A DNA stretch of 64,000 nucleotides from CATQHQ01 sp965243805 (GCA_965243805.1 OZ251577.1:2294001-2358000); one strand, 5' to 3'; positions 53,501 to 61,613 are shown, counted from the stretch's first letter. The notes: generated by a model from the sequence alone, not told the origin. Numbers and translations: made by a program.

Positions 53501-53642
53501 GGAATGGAAGCTAACACGATGGTGGCAGCAGAGTCGGCGTTCCGCTACGTTGTTGCCCGTGCCGCCAGTTCCGCCGTTCCGCCCGGTGCGAGCGATTCCC
53601 GTTCACTGGCTCCTGTCGAACCGCGAAGAGGCACCCGCTAGC

Positions 53643-54011
53643 ATGGACTTTTCGGGCTATCGAGGTTCCAGGCCGCAAGGGACCGCACTTCAATCGCTAG
53701 CGAAGGAGCGAAAGCGGGAGATCGCTGCCCGTATGCAGGAGGCAGTCGTCGTCCACTTCGGACCCACAGAGAGCACGGTGCGCTGGTGTGCCCTGGACGA
53801 TGCCGACAGCTTGGAGACCGACGAGCTCGTGATTCAGGTCGACGCGGGCAATTTGAGCGTAGAGGACCTCGCCAAGCGCGAAATGGCGCTGTACGAGCGC
53901 TTCGTCGACTGCATCTCCGTTGCGGAAGGCCAATCGATAGGGTTGTCCGTCCACCCCCTCAAGCGTTTGCCCAAGGTCAAGCGTTTGCCCAGCGTCGGGA
54001 CCCGGTGTTAG
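53643..54011 (+). CDS. Unknown 122-residue protein, candidate toxin paired with a Panacea antitoxin
   Basis: From ATG 53643. Basic N-terminus (SLAKERKREIAARMQEA) followed by a mixed alpha/beta part (VVVHFGPTESTVRWCALDDADSL, ELVIQVDAGNLSVEDLAKREMALYERFVDCISVAEG). The end has a small duplication (KRLPKVKRLPSV). I do not recognise a family. It lies 44 bp ahead of a Panacea-domain gene in the same direction. Panacea proteins commonly neutralise varied toxins encoded next to them, so this is the natural candidate partner; no toxic motif can be seen. Composition is less GC-rich than the flanking genes. Confidence 0.65.
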   Translation: MDFSGYRGSRPQGTALQSLAKERKREIAARMQEAVVVHFGPTESTVRWCALDDADSLETDELVIQVDAGNLSVEDLAKREMALYERFVDCISVAEGQSIGLSVHPLKRLPKVKRLPSVGTRC

Positions 54012-54055
54012 GTTTGTCATTCGACGGCCCACGAGACCACGAAAGGAAGCCCGTA

Positions 54056-54610
54056 TTGGCAGCAACCAAGCAGGCTTCGGCACCGTACACCGCGAGTCAC
54101 GTCGCGAACTACTTCCTCCGGCGGGCGAAGGCAGAGCGACGGAAAATCACGCACCTTAAGCTTCAGAAGCTGGTGTACATCGCCTACGGATGGTGCTGGG
54201 AGATTTTGGGCCACCAACTGTTCCGAGATAGGATCGAGGCCTGGAAGTACGGCCCCGTGGTACCCAACCTTTACCACGAGTTCAAGCACTGCGGCTGGAA
54301 GCCGATCCGACAATGGTCTGCTCACTACGACTTTGACGAACGTCACTTTCTCATCATGGAGGTCCAACCTGACGGTCGGGTTGCAGGCGTCCTGCATCGA
54401 GTATGGGAGGCTTACAAGGAGTTCTCGGGAAGACAACTGCGGGACATGACACACAACCCGGGCACGCCCTGGTGTCAAACCTACGAGTCCGGCAGAAACA
54501 TCCCTATACCGGACGACCTGATTATACCGGACGACCTGATCCGCCAGCACTTTGCACAAAAACACCGGCGGTACAAGGAAATTGCGAGACAGCACCGTGC
54601 GAGACAGTGA
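54056..54610 (+). CDS. Panacea-domain (DUF4065, SocA/GepA-like) protein, probable antitoxin
   Basis: 184 residues from TTG 54056, chosen because AAAGGA lies 8 nt upstream and no other start is in frame. The Panacea signature is clear: VANYFLRRAKAERRKITHLKLQKLVYIAYGW followed by IEAWKYGPVVPNLYHEFK. In characterised loci this domain is the antitoxin that can pair with unrelated toxins, acting like a chaperone or degradation adaptor. The C-terminal part holds two duplications (PDDLIIPDDLI from an 18-bp unit, and a 15-bp unit at the stop). Confidence 0.88.
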   Translation: MAATKQASAPYTASHVANYFLRRAKAERRKITHLKLQKLVYIAYGWCWEILGHQLFRDRIEAWKYGPVVPNLYHEFKHCGWKPIRQWSAHYDFDERHFLIMEVQPDGRVAGVLHRVWEAYKEFSGRQLRDMTHNPGTPWCQTYESGRNIPIPDDLIIPDDLIRQHFAQKHRRYKEIARQHRARQ

Positions 54611-54612
54611 CG
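54506..54612 (+). repeat. Two tandem duplications at the 3' end of the Panacea gene
   Basis: 18-bp units at 54506-54523 and 54524-54541 (one mismatch), and 15-bp units at 54583-54597 and 54598-54612. The last unit supplies the TGA stop. Confidence 0.87.
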
Positions 54613-54626
54613 ACGACGACGGCGCG

Positions 54627-55121
54627 ATGACGTCCCCACGCCCCTCCGAGCCCACGCGGGTCCTTTTCGTCTGCCTCGGGAACATTTGCCGGTCGCCGCT
54701 GGCGGAGGGGGTATTCGCCACCATGGCTGAAGCGCGCGGGTTGGGCGACCGGTTCCGCGTCGATTCCGCAGGGACGGCCGGCTATCACGTGGGCGAGCAG
54801 GCTGACCACCGCTCCATCGCCGTGGCGTCCGACCATGGGGTGCGACTGACGGGAAGGGCGCGACAGGTCTCCCGCCGGGATATGGAGGAGCCGGGCGTGG
54901 TCGTCGCCATGGACAGGAGCAACAAGCGGTCGCTTGAGAGGACGCGAGGACGGCGGGGCAAGGCGGAGATCGTTCTCATGCGCGACTACGACTCGGAGGC
55001 GGACAGCCCCGACGTGCCCGACCCGTACTACGGCGGACCCGACGGCTTCGAGGAGGTGTACGGCATTCTCGAGCGGTCGTGCGCGAGTCTGCTGGACGAG
55101 CTGGCCGGACGGGGCGACTGA
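54627..55121 (+). CDS. Low-molecular-weight protein-tyrosine phosphatase
   Basis: 164 residues from ATG 54627. The P-loop CLGNICRS (Cys16, Arg22) near the N-terminus and the general-acid loop VPDPYYGG are diagnostic. Such phosphatases often act on bacterial tyrosine kinases of capsule export, or on arsenate; no kinase or ars gene is adjacent. It follows the Panacea gene by 16 bp and precedes a fructosamine-kinase-like gene, a recurrent pairing in many bacteria. Confidence 0.94.
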   Translation: MTSPRPSEPTRVLFVCLGNICRSPLAEGVFATMAEARGLGDRFRVDSAGTAGYHVGEQADHRSIAVASDHGVRLTGRARQVSRRDMEEPGVVVAMDRSNKRSLERTRGRRGKAEIVLMRDYDSEADSPDVPDPYYGGPDGFEEVYGILERSCASLLDELAGRGD

Positions 55122-55140
55122 TCGGAGCCAGCGGCATCGG

Positions 55141-56121
55141 ATGATGAGCCGCGCCCTCGCCGCTGCCGCCTGCCGGGTTGCCGGGCTGCCCGACTCCCAC
55201 GTCTTGGATGTGCGCCCCGTTGGTGGCGGCTGCATCAACCAGTGCGCCGTCGTGCGCACCAGGACCGGCCAGTACTTTCTCAAGGCGAACCCCCGCCAGG
55301 ACCACGCCTTCTTTCGGGCCGAAGCCGACGGCTTGGCGGCCCTGGCCGAGGCCGGGGCCGTGCGAACGCCTCGCGTGCTGGGAAGGTCCGGTATGGTGGG
55401 AACGTCCAGCAGAGACGAGAGCCCGGGCGGCGCGACCCCCAGCAGAGACGAGGGCCCGGGCAACGCGACCCCATGGCTGCTGCTGGAGTGGATCGAGGAA
55501 GGCGGCGGGTCGAGCCGCAACGACTGGGATCGCCTGGGCCGGGAGTTGGCGGCCCTTCACCGCCATCCCGTGGCCGATCAGGGGTGGGGTTGGCGCGCCG
55601 ACAACGTAATCGGCTCGCTCCCCCAGCCCAATGGCCGTCTTGACGATTGGCCCGCCTTCTGGTCCCGTCGGCGGATCCTGCCGTTAGCGCGAGAGCTTGG
55701 TGCCGCGGGAGCCCTGTCGGCTCGCCAGCTTGCGACGGTGGAGGAGGCTGTGCACCGCGTCGGCGATCTGATCGGCCCAGCAGCCGAAGCCGACGGCCCG
55801 TCCCTCCTGCACGGTGACCTCTGGTCCGGCAACGTGATCTTCGACCGGGAAGGCGCGCCCGTACTGGTGGACCCGGCGGTGTACGTGGGCCACCGTGAGG
55901 TCGACTTGGCGATGACCCGGCTCTTTGGCGGCTTCCCGCCGGCCTTCTACCGTGCCTACGACAAAGCCTGGCCGCCGGCCCCAGGGCGCGACGCCAGGCT
56001 GTGCGCCTACCAACTCTACCCGTTGCTGGTGCACGCCCGGCTCTTCGGCGGTGGGTATGTGGGTTCGGCGGTCCGCGCAGCAGAGGCGGCGGTTCGCGCA
56101 GCGGAGGCCGTCGCGGAGTAA
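55141..56121 (+). CDS. Fructosamine kinase family protein
   Basis: 326 residues from ATG 55141. The fold resembles APH-type kinases: GGGCINQCAVVRTRTGQYFLKAN (nucleotide loop and Lys), LLLEWIEEGG hinge, catalytic HGDLWSGNVIFD, and DPAVYVGHREVDLAMTRLFGGF. The latter motif points to fructosamine or ketosamine 3-kinases that repair glycated proteins. A 33-bp unit repeated twice (55408-55473) inserts SRDE(S/G)PG(G/N)ATP before the hinge, and a 21-bp unit twice (56068-56109) gives AVRAAEAAVRAAEA at the C-terminus. Confidence 0.92.
   Translation: MMSRALAAAACRVAGLPDSHVLDVRPVGGGCINQCAVVRTRTGQYFLKANPRQDHAFFRAEADGLAALAEAGAVRTPRVLGRSGMVGTSSRDESPGGATPSRDEGPGNATPWLLLEWIEEGGGSSRNDWDRLGRELAALHRHPVADQGWGWRADNVIGSLPQPNGRLDDWPAFWSRRRILPLARELGAAGALSARQLATVEEAVHRVGDLIGPAAEADGPSLLHGDLWSGNVIFDREGAPVLVDPAVYVGHREVDLAMTRLFGGFPPAFYRAYDKAWPPAPGRDARLCAYQLYPLLVHARLFGGGYVGSAVRAAEAAVRAAEAVAE
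55408..55473 (+). repeat. Two 33-bp in-frame tandem repeats in the fructosamine-kinase gene
   Basis: Units 55408-55440 and 55441-55473 differ at four bases and encode an 11-residue repeat just before the kinase hinge. This is the longest unit among the duplications in the window. Confidence 0.87.
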
Positions 56122-56146
56122 GTGGGCCGTTGCCAGTCCTGCTAGT

Positions 56147-56226
56147 GGGGGGTCTCCCGGCAGTTTGCCTCCATTTTGGTGGAAAAACGGAGGAATGGAG
56201 GCAAAATGCTACCAAAATGGAGGAAG
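56147..56226 (+). repeat. Dispersed palindromic repeat, copy 2
   Basis: The same element as 20874-20986 but on the opposite strand: the ggggtctcccggcagtttg head, cctccattttggt (56168-56180), an aaacggagga stretch, and the inverted accaaaatggagg (56211-56223) making a 13-bp stem. This copy has a single 22-bp-type unit and a slightly different loop (aatggaggcaaaatg). It fills most of the 156-bp spacer between the kinase gene and the convergent O-methyltransferase gene. Confidence 0.9.
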
Positions 56227-56277
56227 TCTCGTGGCCACAGGGTGCACATCAGGGGCCCCGAGCCAAGCCCAAGCGGC

Positions 56278-56952
56278 CTAACGCCTGACCGCGGCCGCCA
56301 GCCCGTCGCCCACCGGCAAGATCGTCGCGTCGAAGCGCGGGTCTGCCGCCAAGCACTGGTTGAAGTCGTGGATCATAGCGGCCCGCTCGTCCGTGCTGCT
56401 CTCCGGCGCCAGCACGAGTCCCTTCCAGAAGGCGTTGTCGGCGAGGAGGAGGCCGCCGGGTCGGAGCAGCCGGGCCGCTTCCTCCAAGTAGGCTGCGTAG
56501 CGTTCCTTGTCGGCGTCCAGGAAGACGGCGTCGCGGGAGCCGTCCGGTCCCATCGCCGCCAGCGTTTCGGCTGCGTCGCCTACCCGCACCTCCACGCGCT
56601 CCGCCAGCCCTGCGGCCGCAACCGAACGGCGCGCCACTTCCGCGTGCGCTGGGTCGATCTCCAGGGTGGTCAGCCGACCATCGGCGGGCAGCGCACGGGC
56701 GATCCACACCGCCGAGTAGCCGGCCAGCGTGCCCACCTCCACCACGCGCCGGGCACCAGTCGCCCGCAACAGCAACTGCACCGCGCGGGCCGTGGCGGGG
56801 GGCAGCTGAATGGGCGGCAGGCCAGCCTCGTCGGCCCAGCGGCGAACCTCGCGCAGGCAATCGTCCTCCTGGGCGAAGAGCCGCCGGACATACTCGTCCA
56901 GCCCGTCGTGGTCCAGCTCGAAGGGCTGGTGGGGATTGTCCGCGTCAGCCAC
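56278..56952 (-). CDS. SAM-dependent O-methyltransferase (catechol-type family 3)
   Basis: 224 residues from GTG 56952, overlapping the aminotransferase stop. The SAM motif RRVVEVGTLAGYSAVWIARALP, then LTTLEIDPAHAEVARRSVAAAGL, and the metal-binding VFLDADKERY and LLADNAFWKG show a caffeoyl-CoA/catechol O-methyltransferase-type enzyme. The natural acceptor is unknown. It shares an operon with the aminotransferase. Confidence 0.92.
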   Translation of the reverse strand: MADADNPHQPFELDHDGLDEYVRRLFAQEDDCLREVRRWADEAGLPPIQLPPATARAVQLLLRATGARRVVEVGTLAGYSAVWIARALPADGRLTTLEIDPAHAEVARRSVAAAGLAERVEVRVGDAAETLAAMGPDGSRDAVFLDADKERYAAYLEEAARLLRPGGLLLADNAFWKGLVLAPESSTDERAAMIHDFNQCLAADPRFDATILPVGDGLAAAVRR

Positions 56953-58135
56953 CCAGCACCTTGGCGATCCGCCGCACGCCCTCCTCGATCTCTTCGTCCG
57001 ACGACGCGGTGCTCATGCGCGCGTAGCGGTCGTCGCCGAACGCCACGCCGGGCACAATCGCGACGCCGACCTCTTCCAGGATGCGCGTGCACACGTCGCT
57101 GGAGGTCTTGACTTGGTCGTCGAACACGCCGTCCACCCGGAAGTACAGGTAGAACGCGCCTTGGGGCGTCACGTACGAGCACCCTGGGAGCAGCTCGTCG
57201 AAGAGCCGCGCCACCAAGTCCCGCCGCCGCCGGAACGCCTCCAGCATCGTCGCCTTGTCGGCCGCTCCGGCGTCGCCTCGGGTGAGCCCCTCCAGTGCTG
57301 CCACCTGCGACGGCGTGGCGGCGTTCAGCGACACGTGGCTCTGGAACGCCGACATCTTGCCTGCCAGCGCGGTGCTGGTGTACGAGAAGCCGACGCGCCA
57401 TCCGGTCATGGCGAACGCTTTGGACATGCCGTTGGTGACCACCAAGTCGCCCACTGCATCCGGATCCAGGTCCAGCGCGCCAGGAGCCCGGTCGCCTTCG
57501 TCGCCGTAGTAGATCTCCCGGTAGATCTCGTCGCAGATAAGGGTCACGCCTCGCGACTTGCACCACGCTGCCACGGCCGCCAGCTCGGCCTTGGAGTAGA
57601 CGGCCCCCGTCGGGTTGGACGGTGTGGAGATGATCAGCCCCTTGGACGCGGGCGTGGCCACGGCGTCCAGATCCGCCGGCGTCAGGAGGAAGTCCTTGGC
57701 CTCGCTTCCCCACGCCAGGACGGGCTCGGCTCGGGCCAGGGTCACCATCTCGGTGTAGGAGGTCCAGTAAGGCGCGCCGATCAGCACCTGGTCGCCGGGG
57801 CCGAAGAGGCAGAAGCACGCGTTGAAGAGGGACTGCTTCGCACCGGCGGAGACCACGACCCGCGTCGGGTCCGCAGGGTAGGAGGTGCCGTCGGTCATGT
57901 ACTCGGCGGCGGCCTTGCGGAGGTCGGGCGTGCCCCCGGTGGGCGTGTAGCGCGTCTTGCCCTGGCGGATTCCTGCGACGGCGGCGTCGCATATCCCCGG
58001 CGGCGTCGGAAAGTCCGGCTCGCCCGCGCTGAGGTTGACGATGTCGCGACCTTCGGCGGCCAGCTTCTTGGCCAGGGTGCTGACGGCGATCGTGGCCGAA
58101 GGCTGGAGCTTGGCTATGTTGTCGGACCAGTTCAT
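56945..58135 (-). CDS. Class I aminotransferase (aspartate aminotransferase-like)
   Basis: 396 residues from ATG 58135, with GGAGGA about 10 nt upstream. Landmarks: SAGEPDFPTPPGI, GKTRYTPTGGTPDLRKA, STPSNPTGAVYSKAEL, CDEIYREIYYG, the PLP lysine in NGMSKAFAMTGWRVGF, and PGVAFGDDRYARMSTA. Subgroup I-gamma aspartate/prephenate aminotransferases share this pattern. The enzyme transfers amino groups between amino and 2-oxo acids. Confidence 0.95.
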   Translation of the reverse strand: MNWSDNIAKLQPSATIAVSTLAKKLAAEGRDIVNLSAGEPDFPTPPGICDAAVAGIRQGKTRYTPTGGTPDLRKAAAEYMTDGTSYPADPTRVVVSAGAKQSLFNACFCLFGPGDQVLIGAPYWTSYTEMVTLARAEPVLAWGSEAKDFLLTPADLDAVATPASKGLIISTPSNPTGAVYSKAELAAVAAWCKSRGVTLICDEIYREIYYGDEGDRAPGALDLDPDAVGDLVVTNGMSKAFAMTGWRVGFSYTSTALAGKMSAFQSHVSLNAATPSQVAALEGLTRGDAGAADKATMLEAFRRRRDLVARLFDELLPGCSYVTPQGAFYLYFRVDGVFDDQVKTSSDVCTRILEEVGVAIVPGVAFGDDRYARMSTASSDEEIEEGVRRIAKVLGG

Positions 58136-58233
58136 TTCGGGAGCGTCCTCCGAGGGCGTGCAGTTATGGTTGGTTCCGGTACCGCCGGAGACTGTCACCG
58201 AACCACGGCCTTCGCAACCGGGAGACCCACATT

Positions 58234-58281
58234 CTGCTCTCGCGCGGTCCTGCTTTCCTGCTCTCGCGCGGCCCTGCCTTC
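58234..58281 (+). repeat. Two 24-bp in-frame tandem repeats at a gene start
   Basis: Units 58234-58257 and 58258-58281 differ at two bases. Each begins with CTG and encodes LLSRGPAF, so the candidate CTG start codon was duplicated too. Confidence 0.87.
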
Positions 58282-58866
58282 TTCTTCGACTTCGTGGACC
58301 CGGCGTCGTACTTGATCGGCCGGATTCTGGACGACTTGGGGGTTGCGGACGACGTGGAGTGGCGCGGCTTGGAGGTGCAGCCGCCTCCCGCTCCGCTGAT
58401 CGACCCTGGCGGCAGCGAGTGGGCAAGCTACCAGTCCAGGGTCGGCGAGTCGGCGGAGGCGATGGGCGTTCCCATGGTCGCGCCCGCCTTCGTGCCGTGG
58501 AGCCGCAAGGCCCACGAGCTGATGGAGTTTGCCAGGGAGAAGGGGCGGCACCACATGGTGCGACGGGCCGTCTTCCGCGGGCACTTCGTCGACGGGATCG
58601 ACATCGGGCGCGTAGACTTGCTGGCTGGAATCGCGGCGGAGGCGGGACTGGACGGGGCCGAGGCTCGGGCTGCGTTGGGCGTGGACCGCTTGGCAGCGGT
58701 GGTGCTGGCGACCCGGGCGCTGGCCGAGGAGATCGACGTGGCCGGGGCGCCGGTCCTGGTCTGCGGCTCCCGTCGCTTGAACGGGCTACGTTCTCCAAGC
58801 GAAGTTGCAAGTTGGCTGGACGGCGGTGCGCCGGACCGGGACACCAGCGATCACCCACAGGAGTAG
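58234..58866 (+). CDS. DsbA-like thioredoxin-fold protein (HCCA isomerase/FrnE type); non-standard start
   Basis: About 210 residues. The first strand FFFDFVDPASYLIGRIL matches the thioredoxin-like HCCA isomerase/FrnE group, with the redox CxxC replaced by Asp-Pro-Ala-Ser, so it is not a disulfide enzyme. KAHELMEFAREKG and the helical domain continue the family pattern. No ATG/GTG/TTG precedes this strand in frame; GTG 58294 lies after it. GGGAG at 58220 stands 9 nt before CTG 58234 (6 nt before ATT 58231), so one of these probably starts translation. The start region is a 24-bp tandem duplication (LLSRGPAF twice). Confidence 0.75.
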   Translation: MLSRGPAFLLSRGPAFFFDFVDPASYLIGRILDDLGVADDVEWRGLEVQPPPAPLIDPGGSEWASYQSRVGESAEAMGVPMVAPAFVPWSRKAHELMEFAREKGRHHMVRRAVFRGHFVDGIDIGRVDLLAGIAAEAGLDGAEARAALGVDRLAAVVLATRALAEEIDVAGAPVLVCGSRRLNGLRSPSEVASWLDGGAPDRDTSDHPQE

Positions 58867-58877
58867 AATCGACAACG

Positions 58878-59180
58878 ATGGCAGGATACCAGCGAAAGAC
58901 GGCTTTCGGGCCTCGGGAAGTGCTGGACCAGGCGGAGACTCACCTTCCCGAGTTCATCGGCCTCAAGAAGTCGCGGCAGACCACCCATGGCGCGACCTAT
59001 TCGGGCCAGGAGGGAACCGTCGTGCTCTCGGTCCATCGCCACGGTCCGTACACGGAGGTGGTTGCCGAGACCGACCGGCTGCGAACGTCGCGGATCGACT
59101 ACGAGATCCAGCGCTTCCTCAACGCCTTGCCCTACGAGCCCGGCGACGCGGGCGGCCCCGGGTCCGGCGATCCTGCGTAG
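58878..59180 (+). CDS. Small protein of unknown function
   Basis: 100 residues from ATG 58878. It starts MAGYQRKTAFGPREVLDQAE and includes LKKSRQTTHGATYSGQEGTVVLSVHRHG, with RIDYEIQRFLNALPYEPGD near the end. The alternating helix-strand pattern looks like a small two-layer domain. Third positions are G/C-rich, supporting coding. No family recognised. It lies 11 bp after the thioredoxin-fold gene and 70 bp before the pseudo-helicase gene. Confidence 0.7.
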   Translation: MAGYQRKTAFGPREVLDQAETHLPEFIGLKKSRQTTHGATYSGQEGTVVLSVHRHGPYTEVVAETDRLRTSRIDYEIQRFLNALPYEPGDAGGPGSGDPA

Positions 59181-59250
59181 GGATGGGGACTTGGCGGGAG
59201 ACCGCAGCCCGCGCCTGGATGCTGCGGAGCGCCGTCGGAGCCTGCCGGTC

Positions 59251-61080
59251 GTGAGCGTGGAGACCACATCGTTCGCGGAGCTTCCGCTGGGCCCCGAGAC
59301 GGTGGCTGCGCTTGCGGCCGAGGGGATCGAGCGGCCCACGCCCTTCCAAGCAGCGGCGATTCCGGTGATCGCCCGTGGGCGCGACCTGATCGGCAGGGCG
59401 GGACCCGGAAGCGGGGCGATGGTGGCCTACGGCGCCCCCCTGGTGGACGGCCTGGAGGGCGGCGCCGGCACTCCCGTGTGCCTGGTCCTGTGCACCGGCG
59501 CGAGGCAGGCCACCGAGCTGGCCCGGTCGTTCGCGCGCCTCTGCGAGGCCGCCGGTCACCGCGCGGCTGCCCTGGCGGAGTGCTGGAAGGCGCCCGAGAC
59601 CGCCGACTTTCTCTTCGTGCCGGCGGAGCGCTTCAAGGCGCTGTACGACGGCTCCGTGGAGACCTCGGGGCTCAAGGCGGTTGTGCTTCACGACGGCGAC
59701 GGGGTGGTCGGAGCGGTGCCCGCCGACCGCCTCGAACTCTTCCTGACCGGGCTGCCCAAGGAGTGCCAGCGGATCTTCTGCGGGTTGCCCCTCGGCAAGG
59801 AGTTGGCCTCGCTGGCGCGCCGCTTCGCCCGACGCGCCGTGACCGTGCCGCCGGCGCCGCCCACTGGCCCCGCGACGGCCTACCGGGAGCTGCATCTGGT
59901 GGTGGTGGAAGGCGACCGACAGGAGGCGGCACTGAGGACCACGGCCCGGCTGCTGGAGGAGGGTCCGGTGCGTCACGTGCTGGTGTTTGCCGAATCGGCG
60001 GACCAGGCGGCGGACCTGGGCGACTTCCTGGCGCTGCACGGCTACGGCGCCGGCGCTCCCGGCGACGAGACGGCTCCCGTGTGGCTCTCTCCCGGCGAAG
60101 ACGTGGAGGCTGGGGCCGCCCTGGAGGCCGCGCCCGACCGTCACGCCGTCGCCACGCTCTCGGTGGCGGCACCGCCGTCCCTCTCCGCGGCGACGGCGCG
60201 TCACCTGGAAGGCGGCCCGGCGTGGGTGCTGGCCGCGGTGCGGGAGCTGGGTCACCTCAAGGAGGTCGCCGCCGGCGCGGGGCTGCGGCTGCGGCGCGAG
60301 CGCCCCGCCCGTCCGCCCAGAGTCTCCGCCGCCCTTGACCAGCTGGCGGACGCCATCCACGAAGCCGCTCGGGCGCCGGAGGCAGCCCCGTACTACCTGC
60401 TGGTCGAGTCCCTGCTGGACCGCTTCAGCGCGGCCGAGGTGGCGGCGGCGGCCCTGCTGCTGGCCGACCGGGAGCGGTCGCAACGCCCGTCGGCGCTGTC
60501 ACGAAAGGCCGGGGAAGCCTCGCCGCCGCCCAGCTGGGTGCGCCTCTTCGTCTCGGCAGGCGAGCGGGACGGACTGGGTCCTGGCGATATCCTGGGCGCC
60601 GTGGCGAGCGAGTCGGGCGTAGACGGGAAGCGCGTCGGGCGGATCGACGTGCGCGAGAGCCACACCCTAGTGGAAGTGCGGGAAGAGGACGCCAAGAAGG
60701 TGATCGCGGCCCTCAACGGCACCACCCTGGGCGGCCGCGCCGTGCGCGTGGACTACGACCGGGGGAAGGAACACCGGCGAGGTGGACCCGGTGCACGCGG
60801 AGGACCCGGGCGCAGCGCAGGACCGGGGCAAGGCCGAGGACCGGGGCAAAGCGGACCGGGGCGAAGGGGAGGACCTGGTGCACGCGGAGGACCTGGACGA
60901 AGCCGAGGACCGGGGCCGAAGGGCCGAAGGGACGCGGAACGCCCTGCGGGACCGCCGCGGAGCAGATCTGGAGGGAAGGCATCCCCCGGATCCCGTCGAG
61001 GCGCTCCCCGCCAGGGCCGGGGAGGGCCGCCGGGTCCGAGGCCGGGCCAGCGGTCCCCGGAGGGCAATACGGGCCGATGA
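59251..61080 (+). CDS. DEAD-box pseudo-helicase with DbpA-like RNA-binding domain and Arg-Gly tail
   Basis: 609 residues from GTG 59251 (GGAG upstream; GTG 59257 possible). It starts like a DEAD-box protein (FAELPLGPETVAALAAEGI, ERPTPFQAAAIPVIARGRDLIG), but Walker A reads AGPGSGAM (50-57) with GKT lost, the DEAD box reads HDGD (147-150), and no SAT, TD-x-x-RG-D or HRxGRxGR motif can be found. Residues about 425-505 resemble the DbpA C-terminal domain (RLFVSAGERDGLGPGDILGA, VGRIDVRESHTLVEV), which binds 23S rRNA in DbpA. The last about 100 residues are Arg/Gly/Pro-rich (RGGPGARGGPGRS units). I infer an RNA-binding protein without helicase activity. Confidence 0.8.
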   Translation: MSVETTSFAELPLGPETVAALAAEGIERPTPFQAAAIPVIARGRDLIGRAGPGSGAMVAYGAPLVDGLEGGAGTPVCLVLCTGARQATELARSFARLCEAAGHRAAALAECWKAPETADFLFVPAERFKALYDGSVETSGLKAVVLHDGDGVVGAVPADRLELFLTGLPKECQRIFCGLPLGKELASLARRFARRAVTVPPAPPTGPATAYRELHLVVVEGDRQEAALRTTARLLEEGPVRHVLVFAESADQAADLGDFLALHGYGAGAPGDETAPVWLSPGEDVEAGAALEAAPDRHAVATLSVAAPPSLSAATARHLEGGPAWVLAAVRELGHLKEVAAGAGLRLRRERPARPPRVSAALDQLADAIHEAARAPEAAPYYLLVESLLDRFSAAEVAAAALLLADRERSQRPSALSRKAGEASPPPSWVRLFVSAGERDGLGPGDILGAVASESGVDGKRVGRIDVRESHTLVEVREEDAKKVIAALNGTTLGGRAVRVDYDRGKEHRRGGPGARGGPGRSAGPGQGRGPGQSGPGRRGGPGARGGPGRSRGPGPKGRRDAERPAGPPRSRSGGKASPGSRRGAPRQGRGGPPGPRPGQRSPEGNTGR

Positions 61081-61340
61081 AGACCACCATCGACATTCAG
61101 GACCACCTTCTGGCCGAGGCCAAGCGTCACGCCAGGAAGACGGGCCGCCCTCTGCAAGCCGTGGTCGAGGACGGGTTGCGCATGGTCTTGGACGCCTCGC
61201 GAGTGCCGCCCCCTGCCTGCCGGCCGACCCGCGCCTACCGCCTGCTGGACATGAGCGTCGGCGACCCGCAAGGCGAAGACCCCCTCGATGCGTATTCGTG
61301 GCAGGACCTACGCGAAGTCGCCTATGGATATCCGCACTAG
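61077..61340 (+). CDS. VapB-family antitoxin-like protein, orphan
   Basis: 87 residues from ATG 61077, overlapping the pseudo-helicase stop (ATGA). MKTTIDIQDHLLAEAKRHARKTGRPLQAVVEDGLRMVL is a ribbon-helix-helix domain of the VapB/DUF2191 type. The remaining half (YRLLDMSVGDPQGEDPLDAYSWQDLREVAYG) is the toxin-binding-like tail. A vapC PIN-domain gene normally follows; here there are only 63 bp and then a convergent membrane-protein gene. It may regulate its own operon, or serve a toxin encoded elsewhere. Confidence 0.82.
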   Translation: MKTTIDIQDHLLAEAKRHARKTGRPLQAVVEDGLRMVLDASRVPPPACRPTRAYRLLDMSVGDPQGEDPLDAYSWQDLREVAYGYPH

Positions 61341-61403
61341 CCGCCGCCACGAGACCCGTAGCTGCCGACGGGACCCGTTCAGAGGGCCGGGCTCGGCGAG
61401 GTC

Positions 61404-61607
61404 CTAGCTTGCCGCTTCCCGTCGCCGCTTGATGAAGCGGTAGACGAAGAACCCCACCGCCAGGAAGAGGCCGACCTTGAAGGCCAGGGCCATGAAGCCG
61501 AGTGCGGCGCCGAAGAGGGGCAGCACCACGGCGGCCAGCACCTTCAGGACGATGATCGTTGCGACGCCTCCGAGGGCGACCGCTCCGAAAGACTTTGCGA
61601 ACTGCAT
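61404..61607 (-). CDS. Small membrane protein
   Basis: 67 residues from ATG 61607, with AGGAGG 8 nt upstream. Two hydrophobic spans (VATIIVLKVLAAVVLPLFGAAL and FKVGLFLAVGFFVYRFI) and a basic end (KRRREAAS). No family is evident. It is 6 bp after the stop of the DUF5916 gene in the same direction and probably shares its transcript. Confidence 0.8.
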   Translation of the reverse strand: MQFAKSFGAVALGGVATIIVLKVLAAVVLPLFGAALGFMALAFKVGLFLAVGFFVYRFIKRRREAAS

Positions 61608-61613
61608 GACCTG

